From PALSA-270 sp963770915 (lineage in GTDB: Bacteria; Acidobacteriota; Terriglobia; Terriglobales; Acidobacteriaceae), in NCBI GenBank assembly GCA_963770915.1, contig CAVYRG010000001.1:1674001-1738000 (forward strand): a stretch of DNA of 64,000 bases, written 5' to 3'. How positions within the stretch are numbered: the stretch's first letter is position 1; every line of letters begins with the position of its first letter. The notes under the pieces were generated by a model, which was not told the origin of the DNA, ran no database searches, and saw only the letters and a list, made by a program, of their open reading frames with translations. The translations under genes were made by a program, and so were the position numbers. Positions 27,422 through 34,841 of this stretch are shown in pieces.

Positions 27422-27457
27422 TGTCCTTAATCGGACCGGGGTGTCCGGGAACGGACA
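27422..27457. promoter_or_regulatory. Tandem dyad sites, probable NtrC-type enhancer
   Basis: Two copies of TGTCC-N6-GGACA: TGTCC TTAATC GGACC (27422-27437, one mismatch) and TGTCC GGGAAC GGACA (27442-27457, perfect). They start exactly 20 bp apart, which places them on the same DNA face. They are about 100-130 bp upstream of the start predicted for the sigma-54 promoter, where enhancers for NtrC-type activators usually lie. The sigma-54 activator encoded in the same operon is the obvious candidate binder. Confidence 0.6.
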
Positions 27458-27485
27458 GTGGGGAGATACTGACAGCGAAGATGGT

Positions 27486-28856
27486 CTAGCGAAGCGCTTC
27501 GTGCATTCTCTGGTGCACTTCGTAGTGCGCTTGTGCCGTCAGGTCGAGCATGCCGACGCCAACTCCAATCTTCTTCAGGAATTCGTAGGGAGGCGTGCCT
27601 CCGGCAAACACCCAAACAAAGTCGTTGCGTAGAGCGCGCAGTTGGCCTTCCACAGAAAGGATGACGCGATCCTGGGCAAATTCCACGGGAACCGAATTGA
27701 AAACCACATGCACCCTGCCCGATTGCATGCACTCTTCGATTTGATCTTCGTTGCGCCGCTTGATCCTGCTGAAAACTTGCCGCCGGTAGGAAAGTGTCAC
27801 TTGATTGCCGTTCTGCCGCGCCAGGCCGACTGCGGCCTCAACCGCGCTATCTCCGCCGCCAACCACAAGGACGTGCTTGTTCTGGTAGTGGTCAGCCTCG
27901 ATCAAACGGTACATCACCTTGGGCAGGTGCTCGCCCTGGACTCCTAGCTTTCGCGGCGTTCCGGCTCGGCCCAGCGCCAGAATCACGGCGCGCGCGCGAT
28001 ATCGCTGGGTTGCTGTCATCACGGCGAAAATGCCGTCGGGCCCCTTCTGAATGTCCTCCACCCTGGCGTCGGTGCACACGTTGAAGTCTGCGCGATTCAG
28101 CACCATATCCCAGAACGCCAGCAAGTGCTCCTTGGAAAGTTCAGTTTTGTTGAGCTTGCCGTACATGGGGAATTCAAGCGGCGTTGTGGTGACAACTTTC
28201 TGGCGGGGAAATTTCGCCACCGTGCCCCCGATTTCGTCGCGCTCGATGGTGATGTAGCTGAGCCTTTTCTCGATCGCGCGCAATGATGCGGTAATTCCGG
28301 CGGGGCCCGCTCCCACAATCAGAACGTCATAAACGCCGGGAAGTCTGACTGGCCGCTCTTCCCTCATCCTTCTGGCAATGATGTCGACGCAACGCCGCCC
28401 TTGGTCGAGCGCGTTCTTGATTAATGCCAGCCCGCCCAGTTCTCCGACGATGAACAGATTGGGGATCGTCGTCTCGAACTCTGGCGTCAGCCGAGGCATG
28501 TCGGCTCCCATGCTCGGCGAAGCCATGACCATGCTTATCGCGCCGACCGGACAGGCTGCAGCGCAAAGCCCATGTCCAATGCACTGCTGTCCGTTGGCAA
28601 TTACCGCTTTCCCGCCCAGCATCGTTAACACGTCGCCTTCCGGACACACCGTGGTGCAAGTGGCGCACCCGATGCAATGCGTAGGATCGATGCGCGGATG
28701 CAGGCCTTGGGGCTGCTCTTCGGAAGCGAGCCTTCCCTTTTCCGCAATGCGGCGCGCCAGCGCCTCATTCTTCTTCATATTCTTCAGATAGCGGCGCAAG
28801 AAGAAGATTGCTACGGCGACGGCCACCACAGCGGTAATAAGAGTGTCGGCGTTCAT
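27486..28856 (-). CDS. Membrane-anchored FAD/NAD(P)-binding oxidoreductase with N-terminal ferredoxin domain
   Basis: 456 residues. An N-terminal membrane helix (about 5-22) is followed by a two-cluster ferredoxin domain: cluster 1 Cys61, 64, 67, 71 (C-x2-C-x2-C-x3-CP), and cluster 2 C92-x2-H95-x2-C98-x3-C102P, where His replaces the usual second Cys. A thioredoxin-reductase-like flavoprotein follows, with FAD motif LIVGAGPAGITA and NAD(P) motif VVGGGDSAVEAA. No CxxC redox disulfide of true thioredoxin reductases is seen. It lies 13 nt after the di-heme membrane protein gene and is the last gene of the multiheme cytochrome cluster. It would move electrons between NAD(P)H or ferredoxin and the membrane cytochrome; direction and partner are inferred. 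Confidence 0.88.
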   Translation of the reverse strand: MNADTLITAVVAVAVAIFFLRRYLKNMKKNEALARRIAEKGRLASEEQPQGLHPRIDPTHCIGCATCTTVCPEGDVLTMLGGKAVIANGQQCIGHGLCAAACPVGAISMVMASPSMGADMPRLTPEFETTIPNLFIVGELGGLALIKNALDQGRRCVDIIARRMREERPVRLPGVYDVLIVGAGPAGITASLRAIEKRLSYITIERDEIGGTVAKFPRQKVVTTTPLEFPMYGKLNKTELSKEHLLAFWDMVLNRADFNVCTDARVEDIQKGPDGIFAVMTATQRYRARAVILALGRAGTPRKLGVQGEHLPKVMYRLIEADHYQNKHVLVVGGGDSAVEAAVGLARQNGNQVTLSYRRQVFSRIKRRNEDQIEECMQSGRVHVVFNSVPVEFAQDRVILSVEGQLRALRNDFVWVFAGGTPPYEFLKKIGVGVGMLDLTAQAHYEVHQRMHEALR

Positions 28857-28869
28857 GCGATCGCGAACC

Positions 28870-29811
28870 TTAGAGGAAGCCCAACAGCATCGCTACAACA
28901 ATGTGCAGCAGGGCCAACACGGCAAATGCGTAGCTGAACGGCCGGTGAACCACGTGCCACAACTTGAAAACGCGCTGTGTGGTGGAAAGAAACAAGATGC
29001 GGCGCGTGAGCACGGCCTGATCGCGGGCGACGCGGAGGACCCATTCGAAGTGGACATTTTTCCCCGGCAGCAAACCGCCGAGGCACCGAATCGCCTCATT
29101 GAATTCCATCCGCTGCAAGCGCAGGCGCAAACCCGCCACGCGGAAAGGGCGCGCCAGGTCTGATGCCACCATGTAGCCGAGGGCGGTCAGCGCGGGCCAC
29201 CGCCTCCCCTGCTCCGGCGTGGGCAAATGCAGCAGGCGCAGCAGATCGGCTTGCGAAATCATGGTTTGATGAATCAGCATTCGATGAAACACCCGCACCG
29301 AAAGTTCTGCCGCCGCCAGCCGCTGCGGAATCTGCGTGTAGAGATAGCGGCCCACAAAGCCACTTGCTGCGACCGCCAACATGACCCAGAACGCAATCCC
29401 CGCCAATCCGCGAAACTTGAACGAGGAATGGAACGCTATGCAAACCGGAGCCGCGATGCCCAACACCACGTGGTAGTCCAGCCAGTGCTTGGAGTCGCCC
29501 CGCTTGCGCAACCAGGCCCAGCGCTTGCGCAGGGGATAGAGAAAGATCCCGCAAAACATGACCACGCCGAGCAGGGCCATATTGATACCTACAACGCCGC
29601 TTGGCCTTAGCAGGTGGTATTTCGGCGAGAATGGCCGGGCCGCTGGGCTGAGCACGTAATAGTTCGCGCCGTAAATTGCCAGCCCCGCGAACAGCACGGC
29701 CAGCGCACCCGAAACCGCGGCGATGCGCCGCCGATGCTGCTTTGCCGCAGTGTTCTTCTCCGCGTAGAACGGGATTGTGACTGCCGAGGCAAATGCAGCG
29801 TGCGCGGTCAC
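28870..29811 (-). CDS. Putative di-heme b-type cytochrome membrane protein
   Basis: 313 residues from a GTG start at 29811 that overlaps the upstream gene's stop by 4 nt (GTGA). The frame is open further upstream, but that part would lie inside the neighbour. About five membrane helices are visible. Two of them carry His pairs exactly 14 residues apart, His114/His128 (HVVLGIAAPVCIAFH) and His289/His303 (HRPFSYAFAVLALLH), with an extra His286. This is the bis-heme ligation pattern of cytochrome b, NarI and ferric-reductase-like proteins. It probably passes electrons between the quinone pool or the adjacent flavoprotein and the multiheme cytochromes encoded upstream. I do not recognise a named family. 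Confidence 0.75.
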   Translation of the reverse strand: MTAHAAFASAVTIPFYAEKNTAAKQHRRRIAAVSGALAVLFAGLAIYGANYYVLSPAARPFSPKYHLLRPSGVVGINMALLGVVMFCGIFLYPLRKRWAWLRKRGDSKHWLDYHVVLGIAAPVCIAFHSSFKFRGLAGIAFWVMLAVAASGFVGRYLYTQIPQRLAAAELSVRVFHRMLIHQTMISQADLLRLLHLPTPEQGRRWPALTALGYMVASDLARPFRVAGLRLRLQRMEFNEAIRCLGGLLPGKNVHFEWVLRVARDQAVLTRRILFLSTTQRVFKLWHVVHRPFSYAFAVLALLHIVVAMLLGFL

Positions 29812-31991
29812 TTCACCAGTCCTTTCATATTGAAGCGGTATCCCAGGCTCAAATACCACTGCGAATAATTCAGTTGCGAGCCACGGGCTACGGTGTATCC
29901 GCTCTGCAGAAACGAGTGCCTTCCGAGATTGGTGTCGAAGGACGTGTCCACAAAAAATAGTCGGTGATTCGCGGTCCATGCAGAATTGAGGGTTTGGCTG
30001 CCCACCTGCGCGTCAAACATAATGCGCTCGCCCAAGGGCCGGGAAATCGCCAGTACGCGGTAGTCGCCCCGGGCAAAGGAGCTGTCGAACTTCGAGTAAT
30101 GAAGGTCGGCGCGGAATCCCGTGTGCATGATCTCGTTCCAGCTGAGTCCATACATCTGGTTCAGACTGCGTTTTTGGTCTCCCGTCTTGTCGCTTTGCCC
30201 GACCGTCGCATAGAGGCTGACGTTCCGCAGCGGCTGCACGTGGATGCCGGCGCTCACGCCTTGGTAGAGCAGCTTGTCGACCAGCCCGGTCCCGATGAGC
30301 GCGGTCGCTGCGGTCGGCGTGTCGCGAAAGTAGTTGTGATAGATGTCGAAATTGATTCTGTCATTCGGCTCAATATGCAAGGTGAGGTAGCTGCGGCTGA
30401 TCCCCATCCCCGGCTTGATGCCGTCAGTCGTGATGCCCTGCGGCGAATCGACAATAAAGGAGTGGTAGACTGAAAAATATCTCCTGTACGACACTTCGTT
30501 TTCCAGAAAAAGATAGGGGCGGTCGAGCTGCCATTTCAGCATGCTCATGGCCACGCCGCTGGTGCTGCTGTAGTGGAACGATTCGTAGTCCCCGCCTGCG
30601 AAGTTCACGAACCAGCCGCCCATCTGCTGATCCGGCTGATAGTGCCAGGAAGTTGGGTCGGGCGTTGAGCCGAAAAAAACTCCCGCAGTTGCGTGCGCGG
30701 TCAGCTTGCGGCCCACGTATCCACCGTCGATCGTGTCCAGGCTCACCGCCCAGGGAAGATACAAGCGCCCGAATCCGGCCACCCATCTCGAGTTGGGATT
30801 GTCGTAGGACAATTGCAGGATGTAGGTGCGGTCGAGATAGCTCTCCATGGTCTGTTCCGCCGAAAAAGAATCGCTGGTCAGGCGGTCGTGCATGTAGCCC
30901 TGCAAATTCCAATACGTGCCTGCGATTCGCGTCATGTTTGTCGTGATCGAGATTCCAAGCTGGCGGCTGCTTCCCGCAGTCGAGCCGCTGCTGCGAATCC
31001 CGCTGTAGTCGAATCCGATTCGCCCTTGAATGCGGCTGTCTTCGGGCAGAAGCTCCGGACGCTGCGGCTTTCTTGTTTCACTCTTCAAAAACCTAACCTT
31101 TTTGTTTTCGCCGGAACCATCCGAAGCTTGCTCTGCACGCCTGGCTGTCTCCTCTGCCGAAAGGAACGCCCAGTCGCGCGGCTTCACGTCGCGGGTGGGA
31201 TCGTGAATCTCCGCCACGGCGGAGGTCGCTGCGACCGAGACGACTTGCAAGCCGGCAACGAGCGGACCGTCAATGGCCGGAGACTCCGGCGTGGCCGGGT
31301 TGGAGTCTCGCACCGCCAACTTCATGCCTTCCGCGAGACCGGAGCTGCGCCCGCCGTCTAAGTAGGCGACCCCTTCCGCAACGTATTTCACGCGAAAAGT
31401 CGTGCGCGGACCTTTCGCCTCTGCCACGACCGGAAGCGGCGGTGAAGCCTTGGACCGGAAGCTGCTCGCATGATTCTCTGCGGGAGCCTCGCGTTGCCAC
31501 GACGGCCAGAGCTTGGTGACGAGAGGGCCGTTGGCAGCAGGCACGGCGCCGTTCGCGCGCCTGTTCGCTGCCTCCGCCGGAGCTTCTCCCAGCACAGTCA
31601 GAGTGATTGTGTCCCCCGCACTCGCCAACAAGTACGGATGCCCACTTTCCAGGTCTACAACCAGGCGCGTGACCAGAGGATCGGCGCTGTTCAATCCAAA
31701 CCGCACTCCTTTTACTCCGTTCTGGTTCACCCCGATTCGCCGCTGCTTCGCCGGCGCGGTGATGCCCGGCAAATCCACCACTAGTCGGTCAGGATCGGTT
31801 GTAACCGTGAGCGCCGGCGCTACTGTGGCTGAGAGCGTTAGCTCGATCTTGATATTTGCGCCCTCCTCGATCACACGCACTCTGCGGATTTCGGCCGCGC
31901 CTCCGCCGCTGACCTGCGCAGCGCAAAGCGAAGCCAGAAACAGCAGCAGGCCGATTTCCGCGATTCCTCTCACGCGCTCCTCGTCAAACAA
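29808..31991 (-). CDS. AMIN-domain plus beta-barrel outer-membrane protein
   Basis: 727 residues. A signal peptide or N-terminal hydrophobic segment (about 10-26) precedes an AMIN-like domain (about 33-138, with TDPDRLVVDLPG and LVTRLVVDLESG). A small domain about 190-285 (VAYLDGGRSSGLAEGMKL) and a long C-terminal region from about 320 follow. The latter has alternating aromatic/polar strands, for example NSRWVAGFGRLYLPWAVS, and ends WYLSLGYRFNMKGLVK, typical of outer-membrane barrels. AMIN domains bind peptidoglycan or assist envelope localisation in other proteins; fusion to a barrel is unusual. It sits between the cytochrome genes and the di-heme membrane protein gene, so a porin role in electron export (as MtrB-type barrels play) is a plausible inference. 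Sequence similarity to MtrB was not tested. Confidence 0.75.
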   Translation of the reverse strand: MFDEERVRGIAEIGLLLFLASLCAAQVSGGGAAEIRRVRVIEEGANIKIELTLSATVAPALTVTTDPDRLVVDLPGITAPAKQRRIGVNQNGVKGVRFGLNSADPLVTRLVVDLESGHPYLLASAGDTITLTVLGEAPAEAANRRANGAVPAANGPLVTKLWPSWQREAPAENHASSFRSKASPPLPVVAEAKGPRTTFRVKYVAEGVAYLDGGRSSGLAEGMKLAVRDSNPATPESPAIDGPLVAGLQVVSVAATSAVAEIHDPTRDVKPRDWAFLSAEETARRAEQASDGSGENKKVRFLKSETRKPQRPELLPEDSRIQGRIGFDYSGIRSSGSTAGSSRQLGISITTNMTRIAGTYWNLQGYMHDRLTSDSFSAEQTMESYLDRTYILQLSYDNPNSRWVAGFGRLYLPWAVSLDTIDGGYVGRKLTAHATAGVFFGSTPDPTSWHYQPDQQMGGWFVNFAGGDYESFHYSSTSGVAMSMLKWQLDRPYLFLENEVSYRRYFSVYHSFIVDSPQGITTDGIKPGMGISRSYLTLHIEPNDRINFDIYHNYFRDTPTAATALIGTGLVDKLLYQGVSAGIHVQPLRNVSLYATVGQSDKTGDQKRSLNQMYGLSWNEIMHTGFRADLHYSKFDSSFARGDYRVLAISRPLGERIMFDAQVGSQTLNSAWTANHRLFFVDTSFDTNLGRHSFLQSGYTVARGSQLNYSQWYLSLGYRFNMKGLVK

Positions 31992-32028
31992 CTTCCGCAG
32001 CTTTCGTTTATGAACGCTCTTCCACCCG

Positions 32029-32646
32029 TCACTTCCGGAATCGCAAGTGCGGCGATCCCGCGATCATCCAACTGTCCATGTTGTGGCACTCGAGACATTG
32101 CGTAGAAAATCCCTCCGCCACGTGGTTGGGATTGGTGGCCTTCCGAAACGCGGTCAGATGACAGCTGTCGCAAGCCGTGGAAAGCGCCTGCCGGTTGAAC
32201 TGTCCGACCGTCCCCACCTTGTGGCAGGAATAGCAATCCACCACGGCGTGCGCCCCAATCAAAGGAAATCGATCCTGGTGCTCATTGATGTTGTGAACCG
32301 AAACCTCCCAACCGTTGACGCGATGGCAAAGATCGCACTGGACGCCGTTTTTCCGCCGGTGCAGGTCGGCGTGGCAATCCTGGCATTCGTGGCCCACATT
32401 GCTGAAAACTGGATTCACGTGGCACTCCTGGCACGCCACACTCGAATGCCTGCCGCGCAACGGGTATCCAGTCTTGGTGTGGTTGAACTCGGGCTTGCTG
32501 CGAATCGGCCTCCACGCCGACGCGGTGTGGCATTTTTCGCAGGCAACCTTCAGGGGCCCGTGCGGGCTGGTCTCCGGCATCAACGGCGTAGCTGACGCCA
32601 TCTGGAACAGCAAGACTCCATGCGCGAGTAGCAGACTGCCCAGCAA
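32029..32646 (-). CDS. Seven-heme c-type cytochrome
   Basis: 205 residues with an N-terminal signal sequence and seven CxxCH heme-binding motifs (CEKCH, CQECH, CQDCH, CDLCH, CYSCH, CDSCH, CLECH). The start is TTG at 32646 with a clear ribosome-binding site AGGAG 9 nt upstream. Units such as FNHTKTGYPLRGRHSSVAC resemble the repeat of the 23-heme protein encoded just upstream, so the two are related. It is expected to be periplasmic, or exported and attached. It lies 82 nt after the 23-heme gene with a hairpin between them, and 37 nt before the barrel gene. The role is probably electron transfer across the periplasm or outer membrane. Confidence 0.92.
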   Translation of the reverse strand: MLGSLLLAHGVLLFQMASATPLMPETSPHGPLKVACEKCHTASAWRPIRSKPEFNHTKTGYPLRGRHSSVACQECHVNPVFSNVGHECQDCHADLHRRKNGVQCDLCHRVNGWEVSVHNINEHQDRFPLIGAHAVVDCYSCHKVGTVGQFNRQALSTACDSCHLTAFRKATNPNHVAEGFSTQCLECHNMDSWMIAGSPHLRFRK

Positions 32647-32687
32647 GAATTTGTCTCCTTAAGGAATTGGCTTGTCTTCTGCTCTTT

Positions 32688-32710
32688 CCGGCCGCGTGGC
32701 TCACGGCCGG
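32688..32710 (-). other. Intergenic hairpin between the two cytochrome genes
   Basis: Perfect 7-bp arms CCGGCCG/CGGCCGG around a 9-nt loop, between the 23-heme stop and the 7-heme ribosome-binding site. There is no T run, so it is more likely an RNA-stability or processing structure, or a dispersed palindrome, than a Rho-independent terminator. Confidence 0.45.
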
Positions 32711-32728
32711 CACAACTTTGAAACACGA

Positions 32729-34777
32729 CTAGTGCAATGCCGCGCTCCGCTGGAGCACATCCGCCCCGTGGCAAGCCGCGCACTCTTTCGGCGTCGGCTT
32801 ATAGAAAAGAACCGCTTTCCCGGCGACCGTTTTCTCCAACTTATGGCAGCCTTCACAAGCCGCCTTGCGATGGGCTCCGCTCAGCGGAAAATCGGTTCTT
32901 TTGTCATGGTCAAAAAGCGACGGCTTCCATTTCGCGCTGTCGTGGCAGTCGGCGCAGGCCGTCACTCTCGCTTTCGCGAATTGCCCTCCGTGAACATCCG
33001 CGTGGCAGGCCTCGCATCCCTTGGGTGCGGCCTTGAAATCAGCATTCACGAAAGCCACTTTCGGTCCCGGCGGATTGTGGCAACCCTGGCACGGAGTCGT
33101 CTCGTGCGCGCCCAGCAGCGGAAACGACGTCTTTGAATGGTCGAAGCGCGAAAACTCCTTCCAGGAAACCGTCGAGTGGCAGGCCTCGCAGCCCAGAAGC
33201 CGCTCTCCGGCCCGCCGCAGAAAGTCATCAAATTGCCCTTTGTGCGGATCCGCGTGGCACGTCGTGCAGGTGAGGCTCCGCCAGTGATACAGGGCAGTCG
33301 GCTTCGGCCGGAATTCAGTGGAGATTCTGTGGCAATCGTTGCAAGCCACCGCCTCGTGGCTGCCCGTCAGCGGAAAACTGGTGGACTTGTGGCGCGGCAA
33401 GCCGAACGTTGACGGCATCATTCGCTGCACGGTATGGCAGCTTTCGCAAGCGTTGCGGTAGGGCGCGGCGGCGAACTGGCCTTCATGCTCATCGCTGTGG
33501 CAATCGGTGCAGTGTTGGAACTTCATCATGTAGACGGCGTCTTTGCCCTTCGGAATGTGGCACTGCGCGCATTGCAGGGTCGCGTGCTTGCCCTCCAGCG
33601 GGTAAGCCGATGCGGCGTGCTGCTTCAACCCGAACGTGGAGGGCGTAAAGCCATCCACGGTATGGCACGACGCGCACTCGCCCTTATCCGGCCGCTTGGC
33701 AAATTGCCCTCCATGAGGATCGGGCTGGTGGCAATCCATGCACTTTTGAAAAGCCAGAGGCTTCTTGAAATCTCCTCCCGCGTGGCACTGCATGCACTCC
33801 ACCTCAGCGTGCTTGCCCAGTAGAGGAAACTTGGTCTTGGCGTGATCGAAACCGTTATCAAGCAGCGCCGACGCCCTCACCTGCTTCCATCCGGCCGTGC
33901 TATGGCAAGACTCGCAGGTTTGCGAAAAGCCTCCGCGATGCGGATCGGCATGGCAATCCGCGCAGCTAGCGAAGGGGATTCCGCGATAGCGTGGCTTTCC
34001 GCCCGATCCCGGGGTGTGACACTGCTTGCATGCGACCTGCACGTGCAGGCCGGTAAGCGGATAGCGGGTTTGCGAATGGTCGAAATTCCCGATATTGAGC
34101 GTCTTCCAGTCGTCAAAGTTGTGGCACTGCAGGCAATCGGGACCGAGCCGCCCCTTGTGTTCATCCTGGTGGCAATTGGTGCAACTGGGCAGGACTCCCA
34201 GAAACGTGCGGTTCAAATCCTTCATTTTGATCGATGCCCGTTCATCTGCCGCGACATGTTCCGCGCTGTGACACCGGTTGCAGCTCAATCCCGCGTGCTT
34301 GCCCAGCAACGCGTAGCCGGTCAGGCTGTGGTCGAAAGTTTTGAGGTTCCAATTGATCAACGCGAAGTCTTCGCCGTTGTGCTCGGAATGGCAGCCGGCG
34401 CATTTCGCGCTCGAACCCGGCTTGATGTTGTAGGTTGCGTGCACGCCCTGATGCGTGCTGACGCGACGCGCGATCTCGGTGTGGCAAGCCAGGCACCTGA
34501 CCGTGGGCTTCCCCGTCGAAAGCTCGTGACACGTCGTGCACTGCGTAAGGCCGCTCAGCGACTGATGCGCTCGCGAAAGCGAGCCCGGTGAAATCTGGGC
34601 CGCCAGCGGTTGCGATATCCAAAGAATGCTCAGCATGGCGCAAGCCCAGACCCACCACACTCCGCCAGACACTTCGGCTGGCGAGCGAGTCCCCGCACGC
34701 GCGGTCGTGAGTTCCTCGGATTCATAGAGCAAGCTGTCGATGCCCTCCGGCGCCGCTGCTTCCATCCGCCAGGCCAT
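32729..34777 (-). CDS. Giant 23-heme c-type cytochrome
   Basis: 682 residues with 23 CxxCH motifs and no other obvious domain. A secretion signal (AMLSILWISQPLAAQ) ends near residue 62. The unusually long N-terminal region before it means the true start may be downstream of the ATG at 34777, where no ribosome-binding site is visible. The body is built from a repeat whose core is FDHSKTSFPLLGAH, then CxxCH, CxxCHADPHxGQF and CxxCHSTxxWK, typical of multiheme cytochrome c3-like electron wires. An exported, periplasmic or surface location is expected. With the 7-heme protein it gives at least 30 hemes encoded in one cluster. Confidence 0.93.
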   Translation of the reverse strand: MAWRMEAAAPEGIDSLLYESEELTTARAGTRSPAEVSGGVWWVWACAMLSILWISQPLAAQISPGSLSRAHQSLSGLTQCTTCHELSTGKPTVRCLACHTEIARRVSTHQGVHATYNIKPGSSAKCAGCHSEHNGEDFALINWNLKTFDHSLTGYALLGKHAGLSCNRCHSAEHVAADERASIKMKDLNRTFLGVLPSCTNCHQDEHKGRLGPDCLQCHNFDDWKTLNIGNFDHSQTRYPLTGLHVQVACKQCHTPGSGGKPRYRGIPFASCADCHADPHRGGFSQTCESCHSTAGWKQVRASALLDNGFDHAKTKFPLLGKHAEVECMQCHAGGDFKKPLAFQKCMDCHQPDPHGGQFAKRPDKGECASCHTVDGFTPSTFGLKQHAASAYPLEGKHATLQCAQCHIPKGKDAVYMMKFQHCTDCHSDEHEGQFAAAPYRNACESCHTVQRMMPSTFGLPRHKSTSFPLTGSHEAVACNDCHRISTEFRPKPTALYHWRSLTCTTCHADPHKGQFDDFLRRAGERLLGCEACHSTVSWKEFSRFDHSKTSFPLLGAHETTPCQGCHNPPGPKVAFVNADFKAAPKGCEACHADVHGGQFAKARVTACADCHDSAKWKPSLFDHDKRTDFPLSGAHRKAACEGCHKLEKTVAGKAVLFYKPTPKECAACHGADVLQRSAALH

Positions 34778-34790
34778 TCTTTTGGGGAGA

Positions 34791-34825
34791 AGGAGTAGCG
34801 CCGTCGCGGTGCCGGCGCTACTCCT
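34791..34825 (-). other. Strong hairpin in front of the 23-heme cytochrome gene
   Basis: Perfect 13-bp arms (AGGAGTAGCGCCG/CGGCGCTACTCCT) with a 9-nt loop. It lies 16 nt after the stop of the secreted-protein gene and ends 13 nt before the cytochrome ATG. No poly-T tract follows in either direction, so attenuation or mRNA processing is more likely than simple termination. It may also belong to a dispersed palindrome family. Confidence 0.55.
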
Positions 34826-34841
34826 CGCGCGTTACACCACG

